Assembly: GCF_024793895.1 (NCBI RefSeq)
Contig: NZ_JANUSB010000009.1
Span: forward strand, 1 to 64,000
Reading direction: 5' to 3'
Source of the DNA: Serratia sp. AKBS12
Lineage (GTDB): Bacteria > Pseudomonadota > Gammaproteobacteria > Enterobacterales > Enterobacteriaceae
DNA: 64,000 nucleotides
Shown here piece after piece: positions 51,623-60,684 of this stretch (position 1 is the first letter of the stretch; every line of letters begins with the position of its first letter). The translations under genes and the position numbers were made by a program. Under the pieces are notes generated by a model, which saw only the letters and a list, made by a program, of their open reading frames with translations, ran no database searches and was not told the DNA's origin.

Positions 51623-51991
51623 ATGGCAAATCAAGCAACCGGTTTGACTCGCGTCATCAAAGCTTTCGGATATTCCTATAAAGGACTGACCGCCGCCTGG
51701 CAGCATGAAGCCGCGTTTCGCCAGGAACTGGTGGCGGCCGTACTGGCCATCATACTGGCGATTTGGCTAGATGTGGGGACGATAGCCCGCATTTTATTGA
51801 TCGGTTCGGTGGTGCTGGTGATGATTGTCGAAATACTCAACAGTGCAATTGAGGCGATTGTCGATCGCATCGGCACCGAACACCACGAGCTTTCCGGCCG
51901 CGCCAAGGATATGGGATCGGCGGCGGTATCGCTGGCGATTGCGCTGGCGCTGTTCGTCTGGGCCAGCGTACTGTGGCAATACCTGGTTTGA
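51623..51991 (+). CDS. dgkA: diacylglycerol kinase
   Basis: Small inner-membrane kinase that recycles diacylglycerol to phosphatidate. The 122 residues form three helices; the catalytic region VEILNSAIEAIVDR with its two conserved glutamates (70 and 77) is present. Good ATG after AAAAGGCACACC. Divergent from plsB and upstream of lexA in the same direction. Confidence 0.96.
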   Translation: MANQATGLTRVIKAFGYSYKGLTAAWQHEAAFRQELVAAVLAIILAIWLDVGTIARILLIGSVVLVMIVEILNSAIEAIVDRIGTEHHELSGRAKDMGSAAVSLAIALALFVWASVLWQYLV

Positions 51992-52070
51992 GCGGGAGGC
52001 GATCGAAGTTGCGCGACACCTCGCTAATCCCTGATTTTTATTCATTCTCCAGTTCCCAATCCACGTTCAC

Positions 52071-52107
52071 CTGTATATACTCACAGCAAGACTGTATAAA
52101 CAAACAG
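52071..52107 (+). promoter_or_regulatory. two SOS boxes controlling lexA
   Basis: CTGTATATACTCACAG (52071-52086) and CTGTATAAACAAACAG (52092-52107) both match the LexA box core CTG-N10-CAG and lie just before lexA, as in E. coli, allowing autorepression. Confidence 0.95.
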
Positions 52108-52115
52108 GGGGCGGA

Positions 52116-52724
52116 ATGAAAGCATTAACTACCAGACAGCAAGAGGTCTACGACCTGATTCGCGATCATATTTCGCAGACGGGCATGCCGCCAACGCGTG
52201 CCGAGATCGCGCTGCGTCTGGGGTTCCGCTCGCCAAATGCCGCAGAAGAACACCTCAAGGCCCTGGCGCGAAAAGGCGTCATCGAAATCGTCTCTGGCGC
52301 ATCGCGCGGCATTCGCCTGCTGATGGAAGATGAAGACGGTCTGCCGCTGATCGGCCGGGTGGCCGCCGGTGAGCCGCTGCTGGCGCAGCAGCACATCGAA
52401 GGGCACTACAAGGTCGATCCTTCCCTGTTCAAGCCAAACGCAGATTTCCTGCTGCGGGTCAACGGCATGTCGATGCGTGATATCGGTATTCTTGACGGCG
52501 ACCTGCTGGCGGTGCATAAAACCCAAGACGTGCGTAACGGCCAGGTGGTGGTGGCGCGCATCGAAGACGAAGTTACCGTCAAGCGCCTGAAAAAACACGG
52601 TAACGTGGTAGAGTTACTGCCAGAAAACAGTGAGTTTCAACCGATTGTTGTCGATCTTCGTCAGCAGAACTTCACCATTGAAGGCCTGGCCGTCGGCGTC
52701 ATTCGCAACGGTGATTGGATCTAA
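52116..52724 (+). CDS. lexA: LexA SOS repressor
   Basis: Represses SOS genes and cleaves itself when RecA is activated. The 202 residues equal E. coli. The N-terminal winged helix (residues 1-65), the cleavage site Ala84-Gly85 (RVAAGEPLL), catalytic Ser119 (NGMSMRDIG) and Lys156 (EVTVKRLKK) are all present. ATG follows GGGGGCGGA. Likely co-transcribed with dinF, which starts 144 bp downstream. Confidence 0.97.
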   Translation: MKALTTRQQEVYDLIRDHISQTGMPPTRAEIALRLGFRSPNAAEEHLKALARKGVIEIVSGASRGIRLLMEDEDGLPLIGRVAAGEPLLAQQHIEGHYKVDPSLFKPNADFLLRVNGMSMRDIGILDGDLLAVHKTQDVRNGQVVVARIEDEVTVKRLKKHGNVVELLPENSEFQPIVVDLRQQNFTIEGLAVGVIRNGDWI

Positions 52725-52868
52725 CCCGCAGTCCCCCGAACTTTATCGCCTCAGCCCGTGCTGGGGCGATGCCATCGTCAAAACATCATCATACCCAAGA
52801 GCTTCCAAGGCGTAGCCGGTAAATCGCTCCCCTTGCCAGAGTATGGGTACCTACGGGAACATTTTACT

Positions 52869-54215
52869 ATGCGCCTGCTTGCCACCTTCACCAGCGATAC
52901 CGACAAAGCCCTGTGGCGTCTGGCGTTGCCGATGATCTTTTCCAATATCACCGTACCGCTGCTAGGTTTGGTGGATACGGCGGTGATTGGTCATCTCGAC
53001 AGCCCGAACTATCTGGGGGGCGTGGCGGTCGGTTCGATGGCGACCAGCTTCCTGTTCATGCTGTTGCTGTTCCTGCGCATGAGCACCACCGGTCTGGCCG
53101 CGCAGGCGTTGGGGGCACAGAATCCTCTCGCGCTGGCGCGCGCCTTTATGCAGCCGCTAGTGCTGGCGTTGCTGGCTGGTTTGGCCATTGTGCTGCTGCG
53201 TCAGCCGTTGATCGATCTGGCGTTGAGCATCGTCGGTGGCGACGCCGAGGTGCTGGCGCAGGCCCGGCTGTTCCTGGAAATCCGCTGGCTGAGCGCGCCG
53301 GCTGCCTTGGCAAACCTGGTGTTGTTGGGTTGGCTGCTGGGCGTGCAATACGTGCGCGCGCCGGTGGTCCTGCTGATCGTTGGCAACCTGCTGAATATCG
53401 TGCTGGATATCTGGTTGGTGATGGGACTGGGCTGGAACGTGCAGGGCGCAGCCACCGCCACCGCCATTGCCGAATACGCCACGCTGCTGCTGGGGTTGTG
53501 GCTCAGTTGGCGGGTGATGCGCCTGCGTGGCATTACGCCGGCGATGCTGCGCCACGCCTGGCGCGGTAATCTGCGTCGCCTGCTGGCGCTTAACCGCGAC
53601 ATCATGCTGCGATCGCTGTTGCTGCAGCTGTGCTTTGCCTCGTTGACCATCTTTGGTGCACGCCTCGGCAGCGAGGTGGTGGCGGTAAACGCGGTACTGA
53701 TGAACCTGCTGACCTTTACCGCCTATGCGCTGGACGGTTTTGCCTATGCCGTTGAGGCGCATTCCGGCCATGCTTATGGGGCAAGGGACGATCGCCAACT
53801 GCGACGCGTCTGGCGCGCGGCATGCCGGCAGGCATGTATGGTGGCGCTGGGATTTGCGCTGATTTATGCCGTCGCCGGCCAGTATATCGTTGCTGCGCTG
53901 ACCTCGTTGCCGGCGTTGCGCGCCCTGGCCAATCTCTATCTGCCGTGGCAGGTGCTATTGCCGCTCGTGGGCGTGTGGTGTTATTTGCTGGACGGTATGT
54001 TTATCGGCGCCACACGCGGAGCGGAAATGCGTAATAGCATGGCCGTCGCCGCTGCCGGGTATGGCCTGACGCTGTTTACCTTGCCATGGTTGGGTAACCA
54101 CGGTTTGTGGCTGGCCCTGGCGGTATTTCTCGGCTTGCGTGGCTTGGCATTAGGTTGGATCTGGCACCGGCACAGCGTGAACGGCACCTGGTTTGCCCAC
54201 GCCGGTAGCCACTGA
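52869..54215 (+). CDS. dinF: MATE-family efflux protein DinF
   Basis: A 448-residue multidrug and toxic compound extrusion protein with 12 predicted helices, resembling E. coli DinF, an SOS-induced gene in the lexA operon. N-terminal ALPMIFSNITVPLLGLVDTA and STTGLAAQALGAQN are typical MATE segments. ATG 52869 is chosen (MRLLATFTSDTDKALW); the upstream extension to 52758 is hydrophilic and not family-like. Its natural substrate is uncertain. Confidence 0.93.
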   Translation: MRLLATFTSDTDKALWRLALPMIFSNITVPLLGLVDTAVIGHLDSPNYLGGVAVGSMATSFLFMLLLFLRMSTTGLAAQALGAQNPLALARAFMQPLVLALLAGLAIVLLRQPLIDLALSIVGGDAEVLAQARLFLEIRWLSAPAALANLVLLGWLLGVQYVRAPVVLLIVGNLLNIVLDIWLVMGLGWNVQGAATATAIAEYATLLLGLWLSWRVMRLRGITPAMLRHAWRGNLRRLLALNRDIMLRSLLLQLCFASLTIFGARLGSEVVAVNAVLMNLLTFTAYALDGFAYAVEAHSGHAYGARDDRQLRRVWRAACRQACMVALGFALIYAVAGQYIVAALTSLPALRALANLYLPWQVLLPLVGVWCYLLDGMFIGATRGAEMRNSMAVAAAGYGLTLFTLPWLGNHGLWLALAVFLGLRGLALGWIWHRHSVNGTWFAHAGSH

Positions 54216-54527
54216 TTTTGGCTATTCATTAGTTTAGTTGCTGTATTTTTTGCTTTTTGTTTATATCTGGTTACATTCCGCCTTGACGTTGGAACGGCGT
54301 TTAGTCACTGTTTTATCAATTTATTTATCTGTAATTTGCTTTGTTAATGGTTTTTTGAACTGGTGTTTGCTGCCGTTTCGTTGTTGGTGACTATAATTAG
54401 TCATGTGGCTGGCGGGTTGTGCGGTGATTTTATATTGCTGGTATAGCGTTAAACGGCCATAAACTTTAATCAGTAGGCGCCAGCCCGATTTATCTAAAGC
54501 TGACTAACCACAGGTAACGGAGAGATT
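54216..54527 (+). other. AT-rich gap before yjbJ
   Basis: This 312-bp stretch is clearly AT-richer than its neighbours and has no credible reading frame. It should hold the yjbJ promoter; in E. coli that gene is RpoS-dependent, but no site is certain here. No hairpin with a U tract for dinF is evident. Confidence 0.5.
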
Positions 54528-54737
54528 ATGAACACAGATCAAGCCGACGGTAACTGGAAGCAGTTTAAAGGTAAAGTGAAGGAACAGTGGGGCAAGCTGA
54601 CCGATGACGATTTGACGGTCATTGAAGGGAAACGTGAACAGCTTGTCGGTAAAATACAGGAACGTTACGGCTACCAGCGGGAGGCGGCCGAAGAAGAAGT
54701 CAAAGCCTGGGAAGATCAGAACAAGTATCGCTGGTAA
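54528..54737 (+). CDS. yjbJ: CsbD-family stress protein YjbJ
   Basis: A 69-residue hydrophilic CsbD-like protein (NWKQFKGKVKEQWGKLTDDDL, IEGKREQLVGKIQERYGY), same size and place as E. coli YjbJ, an abundant stationary-phase and osmotic-stress protein of unknown mechanism. Strong ribosome site ACGGAGAG before the ATG. Convergent with zur. Confidence 0.93.
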   Translation: MNTDQADGNWKQFKGKVKEQWGKLTDDDLTVIEGKREQLVGKIQERYGYQREAAEEEVKAWEDQNKYRW

Positions 54738-54836
54738 CCCATTCCGCCGCAGTTGAACGCGGCGCTTTGACACCCCTTGGGCCAGCGTTCCCCCCTGGAT
54801 GTCTTGGCCCATAGGTACAGAGATGTACCTGCCTGC

Positions 54837-55346
54837 CTATTTCTTTTTAATCACGATGCTGTGGTCATGATCGCAATCGTGCTTACTTTCGCAGGACTCC
54901 ACCTCAACACAGCCTGAACACAGGCCATGGGCTTCCACCACGCTGTGGCGCAGAGCAAAACCGGACTCTTTTGCCAATTTTTGCAATGTTTCCTCCACCC
55001 CGGCGGTGGTGCGTTCGGTTACCTGACCGCAACGATCGCAGATGAAAAGCGCAGAGGTGTGCATCGGCTGTTCAAAATGGTGGCACAGCACGTAGCTGTT
55101 CGCCGATTCAACGCGGTGAATAAATCCTTGTTCCAGCAGAAAGTCCAGCGCGCGGTAGACCGTCGGCGGCTTGGCCTGCGGCTCGGCGACGCGCAATAAA
55201 TCGAGGAGATCATAGGCGCTGATCGCACCGGGCTGTTGAGCCATCAGGCGTAACACTTCCAGCCGTTGCGGCGTCAGGCGCACATTGCGTTGCTGACAGA
55301 GTCGTTCTGCCTGCGCGAGCAGCTTTTCCTGGTTGGTTGGGTTCAT
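54837..55346 (-). CDS. zur: zinc uptake regulator Zur
   Basis: Fur-family repressor of zinc uptake genes. The 169 residues (171 in E. coli) have the winged helix with YDLLDLLRVAEPQAKPPTVYRALDF-type recognition region, and the zinc cysteines CDRCG and CSGCVEVESC. A His/Asp-rich tail (KHDCDHDHS) may add metal binding. Divergent from the acetyltransferase gene. Confidence 0.93.
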   Translation of the reverse strand: MNPTNQEKLLAQAERLCQQRNVRLTPQRLEVLRLMAQQPGAISAYDLLDLLRVAEPQAKPPTVYRALDFLLEQGFIHRVESANSYVLCHHFEQPMHTSALFICDRCGQVTERTTAGVEETLQKLAKESGFALRHSVVEAHGLCSGCVEVESCESKHDCDHDHSIVIKKK

Positions 55347-55597
55347 GGCAAATATTCCCGGTACGTAAAAAAGGCGATTTTAACATGTATCGGTCAATTC
55401 GCCGAGAGTTGAGCCATTTTCTCCCGTTAATCACCCCGGCAGCGACACATACGCATGCCAGGGGCTGCAAAACGTGAATCGACTCACAACTTCTGTCGCG
55501 CGCGCGCACTGAAATCAACGTTGTGGGGTTTTCGTCTGGGCATTGCCCGCACGTGGCGTTATAACGCCTGGCAACACTTTGGCCAAAGGAACACGCG

Positions 55598-56170
55598 ATG
55601 ACCGAAAGAGAAAAGTTGCTGCGCGGCGAGATCTATAACAGCCGCGATGCGGAATTGATAAGCCTGTATCACCGGGCTCGGACGCTAAGCAAGCAGTTGG
55701 GCGCATTGGATTCCCAGCAGATGGACGAAAAAAACCGTCTGCTGCGCGAGTTGTTCGCGCATTGGGGGCAACAGAGCTGGATTGAAACGCCATTCTGGTG
55801 CGATTACGGCCAGCACATCAGTATCGGCGATAACTGTTTTATCAACGTCAATGCGGTATTCCTCGACTGTAATACCATAACCATTGGCGACAACACGCTG
55901 ATCGGTCCCAACCTGCAGGTCTATACGCCGAGCCATCCACTGAAAGCCAGCGAACGCCTTACCGGTGATACCAACTTCCCATTTCTGACCTCCGCCAGAC
56001 CGGTAACTATCGGCAGCAATGTGTGGATTGGCGGCAATGTGCTGATCCTGCCGGGCGTAACCATTGGGGATGGCAGCACCATCGGTGCCGGCAGCATCGT
56101 CACCGGCGACATTCCGGCCAACGTTTTGGCGTTGGGGCAGCCATGTAAAGTAATACGTGCATTAGAATAG
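55598..56170 (+). CDS. maa: sugar O-acetyltransferase (Maa/LacA type)
   Basis: A 190-residue acetyl-CoA-dependent acetyltransferase with a left-handed beta-helix made of hexapeptide repeats (ISIGDNCFINVNAVF, ITIGDNTLIGPNLQVYTPSHPL, VTIGSNVWIGGNVLILPGVTIGDG). The catalytic histidine is in TPSHPL. It resembles maltose/galactoside acetyltransferases (E. coli Maa 183 residues, LacA 203); the true acceptor cannot be told, so the symbol is tentative. It stands alone between zur and dusA. Confidence 0.85.
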   Translation: MTEREKLLRGEIYNSRDAELISLYHRARTLSKQLGALDSQQMDEKNRLLRELFAHWGQQSWIETPFWCDYGQHISIGDNCFINVNAVFLDCNTITIGDNTLIGPNLQVYTPSHPLKASERLTGDTNFPFLTSARPVTIGSNVWIGGNVLILPGVTIGDGSTIGAGSIVTGDIPANVLALGQPCKVIRALE

Positions 56171-56281
56171 CTTTATTTTCAGTCGCATAGCGGCGAGCGG
56201 CGCGGTGGTTTCGCCCCGGCGGCAGTTTACGTTATAATCAGCGATTACTTTTTTGACCGCCAGACCCTGAATAGAGCCGTA

Positions 56282-57328
56282 ATGACTGATTCGCTGAAAA
56301 CTGATATTCCACTGCTTGCCGGCCAAACCGGCGTTGAACGGCCGTTCCCTGCGAGCCGTTTTTCCGTTGCGCCGATGCTTGACTGGACCGATCGTCATTG
56401 CCGCTATTTTCACCGCCTGCTGAGCAAGGAAACGCTGCTGTACACCGAAATGGTGACCACCGGCGCGATCGTGCATGGCAAAGGCGATTATCTGGCGTAC
56501 AGTGAAGAAGAGCACCCGGTCGCGTTGCAGCTGGGCGGCAGCGATCCGTCGGCGCTGGCGCACTGTGCCAAACTGGCGGAGCAGCGCGGCTATGACGAAA
56601 TCAACCTTAACGTCGGATGCCCCTCCGATCGGGTGCAGAATGGCATGTTCGGCGCCTGCCTGATGGGGCAGGCGACGCTGGTGGCGGATTGTATCAAGGC
56701 AATGCGCGACGTGGTGTCGATTCCGGTCACGGTGAAAACCCGGATAGGCATTGACGAGCAGGACAGCTACGCCTTCCTGTGCGATTTTATCGAAACCGTT
56801 GCTGGCCGCGGCGAATGCGATATGTTTACCATTCATGCGCGCAAAGCCTGGCTGTCCGGACTGAGTCCGAAGCAAAATCGCGAAGTGCCGCCGCTGGACT
56901 ACCCGCGGGTGTATCAACTCAAACGTGATTTCCCTGCGCTGACCATCGCCATTAACGGCGGCGTCAAAACGCTGGAAGAGGCCAGGCAGCATTTGCAGCA
57001 TCTGGATGGTGTGATGATGGGGCGTGAGGCCTACCAGAATCCGGGCATTCTGCTGCAGGTGGATCGCGAACTGTTCGGTTCGCAGGCACCGTTACAAGAC
57101 AGCGTGGCGGCGATTGAAGCGCTCTATCCATACATTGAACGCGAACTGGCCAACGGCACCTATCTGGGGCATATCACCCGTCATATTCTTGGTCTGTTCC
57201 AGGGGATCCCGGGGGCGCGTCAATGGCGTCGTCACCTGAGCGAAAACGCCCACAAGCCCGGGGCCGACGTGCGTGTCGTCGAGCAGGCGCTGAATCTGGT
57301 ACGTCAGCCGCATTGCGAAATGGCGTAA
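56282..57328 (+). CDS. dusA: tRNA-dihydrouridine(20/20a) synthase
   Basis: FMN-dependent reductase that forms dihydrouridine in the D-loop of tRNAs. The 348-residue protein has the Dus signature with the catalytic cysteine ([19 protein letters not shown]), FMN contacts VAPMLDWTD and [12 protein letters not shown], and [15 protein letters not shown] for the phosphate. The C-terminal part is the helical tRNA-binding domain. Monocistronic; a 10-bp hairpin follows at 57368-57392. Confidence 0.95.
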   Translation: MTDSLKTDIPLLAGQTGVERPFPASRFSVAPMLDWTDRHCRYFHRLLSKETLLYTEMVTTGAIVHGKGDYLAYSEEEHPVALQLGGSDPSALAHCAKLAEQRGYDEINLNVGCPSDRVQNGMFGACLMGQATLVADCIKAMRDVVSIPVTVKTRIGIDEQDSYAFLCDFIETVAGRGECDMFTIHARKAWLSGLSPKQNREVPPLDYPRVYQLKRDFPALTIAINGGVKTLEEARQHLQHLDGVMMGREAYQNPGILLQVDRELFGSQAPLQDSVAAIEALYPYIERELANGTYLGHITRHILGLFQGIPGARQWRRHLSENAHKPGADVRVVEQALNLVRQPHCEMA

Positions 57329-57367
57329 TTGATTAAATATTTCACTAAAAGTTAGTGTAACTCACCA

Positions 57368-57392
57368 AGCACGTTGCGCCCTGCAACGTGCT
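57368..57392 (+). repeat. dusA-pspG inverted repeat
   Basis: AGCACGTTGC and GCAACGTGCT form a perfect 10-bp stem with loop GCCCT, 40 bp after dusA. No U tract follows. It could lower read-through from dusA, or be an activator (PspF) recognition element for the sigma-54 promoter downstream. Confidence 0.55.
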
Positions 57393-57429
57393 ATCTACCT
57401 GATTTCAGCAGCTTGGCACGTTTGCCGAC

Positions 57430-57446
57430 TTGGCACGCTTCTTGTA
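57430..57446 (+). promoter_or_regulatory. sigma-54 promoter of pspG
   Basis: TTGGCACG-CTTC-TTGTA has the -24 GG and -12 spacing of RpoN promoters (TGGCAC-N5-TTGC). It lies 64 bp before pspG, a PspF/sigma-54-dependent gene in E. coli. A second TTGGCACG at 57413-57420 lacks a matching -12 element. Confidence 0.78.
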
Positions 57447-57510
57447 AGACTCCCGGCAGTCTCTTTCTGTCAAAACAATCTGCAGAAACCCGTTTTACCA
57501 AGGAGCAATC

Positions 57511-57729
57511 ATGTTGGAACTTTTCTTTTTTGTCGGCTTTGTGTTGATGCTGTTGGTCACCGGCGTTTCGCTATTGGGCGTTTTTGCCGCTTTGCTGGTA
57601 GCTGCGGCCTTCATGTTGATTGGTGGCCTGTTTGCCATGGTGATCAAGCTGTTGCCGTGGTTGATTTTGGCGGTGGTGGGGGTGTGGATCTACCGTTCAC
57701 TACAGAAGCCGCAAATTCGCCGCTATTGA
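57511..57729 (+). CDS. pspG: phage shock protein G
   Basis: A 72-residue inner-membrane protein with two hydrophobic stretches, same size class as E. coli PspG (LELFFFVGFVLMLLVTGVSLLG). Effector of the phage-shock response to membrane stress, switched on by PspF with sigma-54. ATG follows CAAGGAGCA. Located between dusA and qorA as in E. coli. Confidence 0.94.
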   Translation: MLELFFFVGFVLMLLVTGVSLLGVFAALLVAAAFMLIGGLFAMVIKLLPWLILAVVGVWIYRSLQKPQIRRY

Positions 57730-58027
57730 TTTTTTGCTGATTAATCAAACTGTCGGCATGAAAATTGAGTAACGACTTGGCGTTTGAATGCGGCAGCGAT
57801 CACAGCTTGAAGCATTAATCGCAATTAGGGGCTGTTTCGCATTTTTTTTGCTTTTAGGGGCTGTTAGGATGTCCGCCCAAGCAGTGATTACCAGGTTTCA
57901 TCACCGCACGAGGCCAGTCATAAAATAACAGTGTTGCATCAGCGACCAACTGTCTCGGGCGGACTCTGCTCTACCCCTACAAAACGCAGTACCTGAAAGG
58001 GCTCCTTACGGAGCCCTTTTCTGTTGC
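57730..58027. other. structured pspG-qorA gap, possible ncRNA or MITE remnant
   Basis: The gap holds no protein gene. TAGGGG (57855-57860) and GTCCGCCC (57871-57878) are complementary to CCCCTA (57974-57979) and GGGCGGAC (57957-57964), enclosing about 80 nt and giving matched ends 125 bp apart. AGGGGCTGTT also occurs earlier at 57827-57836. A terminator follows at 57996-58023. This fits either a small structured RNA on the plus strand or a decayed miniature transposable element. Confidence 0.45.
57996..58023. terminator. terminator downstream of qorA / end of candidate ncRNA
   Basis: AAAGGGCTCC pairs with GGAGCCCTTT over loop TTAC, followed by TTCTG on the plus strand. It ends 4 bp before the qorA stop side, so it can serve qorA on the minus strand and anything read rightward from 57855. 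Confidence 0.75.
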
Positions 58028-59017
58028 CTAACGGCCGGGGATCAGCAGGCTTGAGCCGCTGGTCTTGCGGCTCTCGAGGACCTGATGCGCGCGCTGCGCG
58101 TCGCCCAGGGCAAAGATCTGTTCATCATGCACCTCAACCTTGATCGCGCCGCTGCCAATCAGCGAAAACAGCTCATTGCTGGCGTACTGCAATTCTTCGC
58201 GATTGGTGATGTAGCCGTTGAGCGAAGGGCGCGTGACGTACAGCGAGCCTTTCTGGTTAAGTACCGCCAGATCGATACCGGTTACCGGGCCGGAGGCGTT
58301 GCCGAAGCTGACCATCAGGCCTCGTCGTTTCAGGCTGTTAAGCGAATCCAGCCAGGTATTCTTGCCGACCGAATCATACACCACGCCCACTTTTTTACCG
58401 TCGGTCAGTTCTGCCACGCGTTCGGCGATGTTTTCCTTGCGGTAGTTAATGGTGGCCCAGGCGCCGGCCTGTTTTGCTCGTTCGGCCTTTTCGTCGGAGC
58501 CGACGCTGCCAATCAGCCGGGCTCCCAGCGCCTTGGCCCATTGGCAAGCGATCAGCCCTACGCCGCCGGCCGCGGCGTGGAACAGAAAGATTTCCCCCGG
58601 CTGTACGTCATAGGTCTGACGCAGCAGGTAATGTACCGTCAGCCCTTTGAGGAAGGAGGCCGCTCCCTGCTCGAAACTGAGATTGGGCGGCAGCAGCGCC
58701 ACCTTTGCCAACGGCACGTTATGCACTTCGCTGTAGGCACCGAGCGCTGCTTGCGCATACACCACGCGGTCGCCCGGTTTCACCGCATCGACGCCGGCGC
58801 CGACCTTGGTGACCACGCCCGCCGCTTCGGTTCCCAGCCCGCTCGGCAGCGAGGCCGGTGCGTATAACCCGCTGCGTACGTAGGTATCAATATAGTTGAT
58901 GCCAATGGCCCGGTTTTCGATCTGCACCTCGCCGGCGGCTGGATCGAGCGGTGTGAAATCAACGTATTGCAGCACTTCTGGCCCGCCGGTGGCGGAAAAT
59001 TGAATGCGTTTGGCCAT
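58028..59017 (-). CDS. qorA: NADPH quinone oxidoreductase 1
   Basis: A 329-residue zeta-crystallin-like medium-chain reductase (327 in E. coli) that reduces quinones with NADPH. The cofactor motif is AAAGGVGLIACQWA; the zinc-binding cysteines of alcohol dehydrogenases are absent, as expected. Start ATG after GGAGGAG. Divergent from dnaB, with a 111-bp gap. Confidence 0.94.
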   Translation of the reverse strand: MAKRIQFSATGGPEVLQYVDFTPLDPAAGEVQIENRAIGINYIDTYVRSGLYAPASLPSGLGTEAAGVVTKVGAGVDAVKPGDRVVYAQAALGAYSEVHNVPLAKVALLPPNLSFEQGAASFLKGLTVHYLLRQTYDVQPGEIFLFHAAAGGVGLIACQWAKALGARLIGSVGSDEKAERAKQAGAWATINYRKENIAERVAELTDGKKVGVVYDSVGKNTWLDSLNSLKRRGLMVSFGNASGPVTGIDLAVLNQKGSLYVTRPSLNGYITNREELQYASNELFSLIGSGAIKVEVHDEQIFALGDAQRAHQVLESRKTSGSSLLIPGR

Positions 59018-59128
59018 GACTCCTCCTCGTTTACGGTGTTCCGCGCTTGCCCTAATTTTAGGACATTGGTATTTATCATTATGTATACTGATGCGTCGTC
59101 ACTTCATAACAGGTATTGCATCCCCACT

Positions 59129-60544
59129 ATGGCAGGAAAGAAACCCACCAACAAATCTAACGAAGCTCAGGCACCGCGCGATCGCCAGATGGAAGGGCTG
59201 AAAATGCCGCCGCATTCGCTGGAGGCGGAGCAGTCCGTGTTGGGCGGTTTAATGCTGGATAACGAGCGCTGGGACAACGTGGCGGAACGCGTGGTCGCCA
59301 ATGATTTCTTCAGTCGTCCGCACCGCCTGATCTTTACCGAGATGCAGCGCCTGCTGGAAATGAGCAAACCGATCGATCTGATCACCCTGTCCGAATCTCT
59401 GGAGCAGAAGGGTGAATTGGACTCCGTCGGCGGTTTTGCCTATCTGGCCGAGCTTTCCAAAAATACCCCTAGCGCCGCCAATATCAGCGCCTATGCCGAT
59501 ATCGTGCGTGAGCGCGCGGTGGTGCGTGAAATGATCTCGGTAGCGAACGAGATAGCCGACGCCGGTTACGATCCGCAAGGGCGCAGCAGCGAGGATCTGC
59601 TCGATCTGGCGGAATCACGGGTTTTCCAGATCGCCGAAAACCGAGCCAATAAAGACGAAGGGCCAAAAAGCATCGATCAGATCCTTGAAGCTACCGTTTC
59701 GCGCATCGAATCGCTGTATCAAACGCCGCATGATGGCGTGACCGGCGTGGACACCGGCTATCAGGATTTGAACAAAAAGACCGCGGGTCTGCAAAAGTCG
59801 GATTTGATCATCGTGGCGGCGCGTCCGTCGATGGGTAAAACCACCTTTGCCATGAATCTGTGTGAAAACGCCGCGATGCTGCAAGAAAAACCGGTGTTGA
59901 TCTTCAGCCTTGAAATGCCCGGCGAACAGATCATGATGCGTATGCTGGCCTCGCTGTCGCGCGTTGACCAGACCCGCATTCGTACCGGTCAGCTCGATGA
60001 CGAGGATTGGGCACGTATTTCCAGCACCATGGGCATTCTGCTGGAAAAGCGCAACATGTACATCGACGACTCCTCGGGTCTGACGCCAACCGAAGTGCGT
60101 TCGCGCGCACGCCGTATTTTCCGCGAGCATAACGGCCTTAGCCTGATCATGATCGACTATCTGCAATTGATGCGCGTGCCTGCGCTATCGGATAACCGTA
60201 CGCTGGAAATTGCCGAAATTTCACGCTCGCTGAAGGCATTGGCGAAAGAACTGCAGGTGCCGGTAGTGGCACTATCGCAGTTGAACCGCTCGCTGGAACA
60301 GCGCGCCGACAAGCGCCCGGTCAACTCCGATCTGCGTGAGTCAGGCTCGATTGAGCAGGATGCCGACTTGATCATGTTTATCTATCGTGACGAGGTCTAT
60401 CACGAGAACAGCGACTTGAAGGGCGTGGCGGAAATCATTCTCGGCAAGCAGCGTAACGGCCCGATCGGTACGGTACGCTTGACCTTCAACGGCCAATGGT
60501 CGCGTTTCGACAATTACGCCGGCCCGCAATATGATGACGAATAA
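59129..60544 (+). CDS. dnaB: replicative DNA helicase
   Basis: Hexameric 5'-3' helicase that unwinds DNA at the replication fork and recruits primase. The 471 residues equal E. coli DnaB. N-terminal helical domain (to about residue 170), then the RecA-like domain with Walker A ARPSMGKTTFA, Walker B LIMIDYLQLM and the arginine finger region SDLRESGSIEQDADLI. No intein is present. ATG 59129 matches E. coli; the upstream extension to 58967 is rejected. Confidence 0.97.
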   Translation: MAGKKPTNKSNEAQAPRDRQMEGLKMPPHSLEAEQSVLGGLMLDNERWDNVAERVVANDFFSRPHRLIFTEMQRLLEMSKPIDLITLSESLEQKGELDSVGGFAYLAELSKNTPSAANISAYADIVRERAVVREMISVANEIADAGYDPQGRSSEDLLDLAESRVFQIAENRANKDEGPKSIDQILEATVSRIESLYQTPHDGVTGVDTGYQDLNKKTAGLQKSDLIIVAARPSMGKTTFAMNLCENAAMLQEKPVLIFSLEMPGEQIMMRMLASLSRVDQTRIRTGQLDDEDWARISSTMGILLEKRNMYIDDSSGLTPTEVRSRARRIFREHNGLSLIMIDYLQLMRVPALSDNRTLEIAEISRSLKALAKELQVPVVALSQLNRSLEQRADKRPVNSDLRESGSIEQDADLIMFIYRDEVYHENSDLKGVAEIILGKQRNGPIGTVRLTFNGQWSRFDNYAGPQYDDE

Positions 60545-60684
60545 CCCGATTTGAGCGACTGGCGGTGTTATTCCCGGTCAGCGTGCCTGCGTCGCTCAGC
60601 CTAACTGTAGAACCGGTGGGGACTGCCGAGTTCACACCACGCAACAACCGCGTTTCTTGGCATTGGTCTTATTAAGGAATTGAA

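Noticed and set aside
57413-57427. Second sigma-54-like promoter before pspG
   Set aside because: It has TTGGCACG but no -12 GC/TTGC element at the right spacing.
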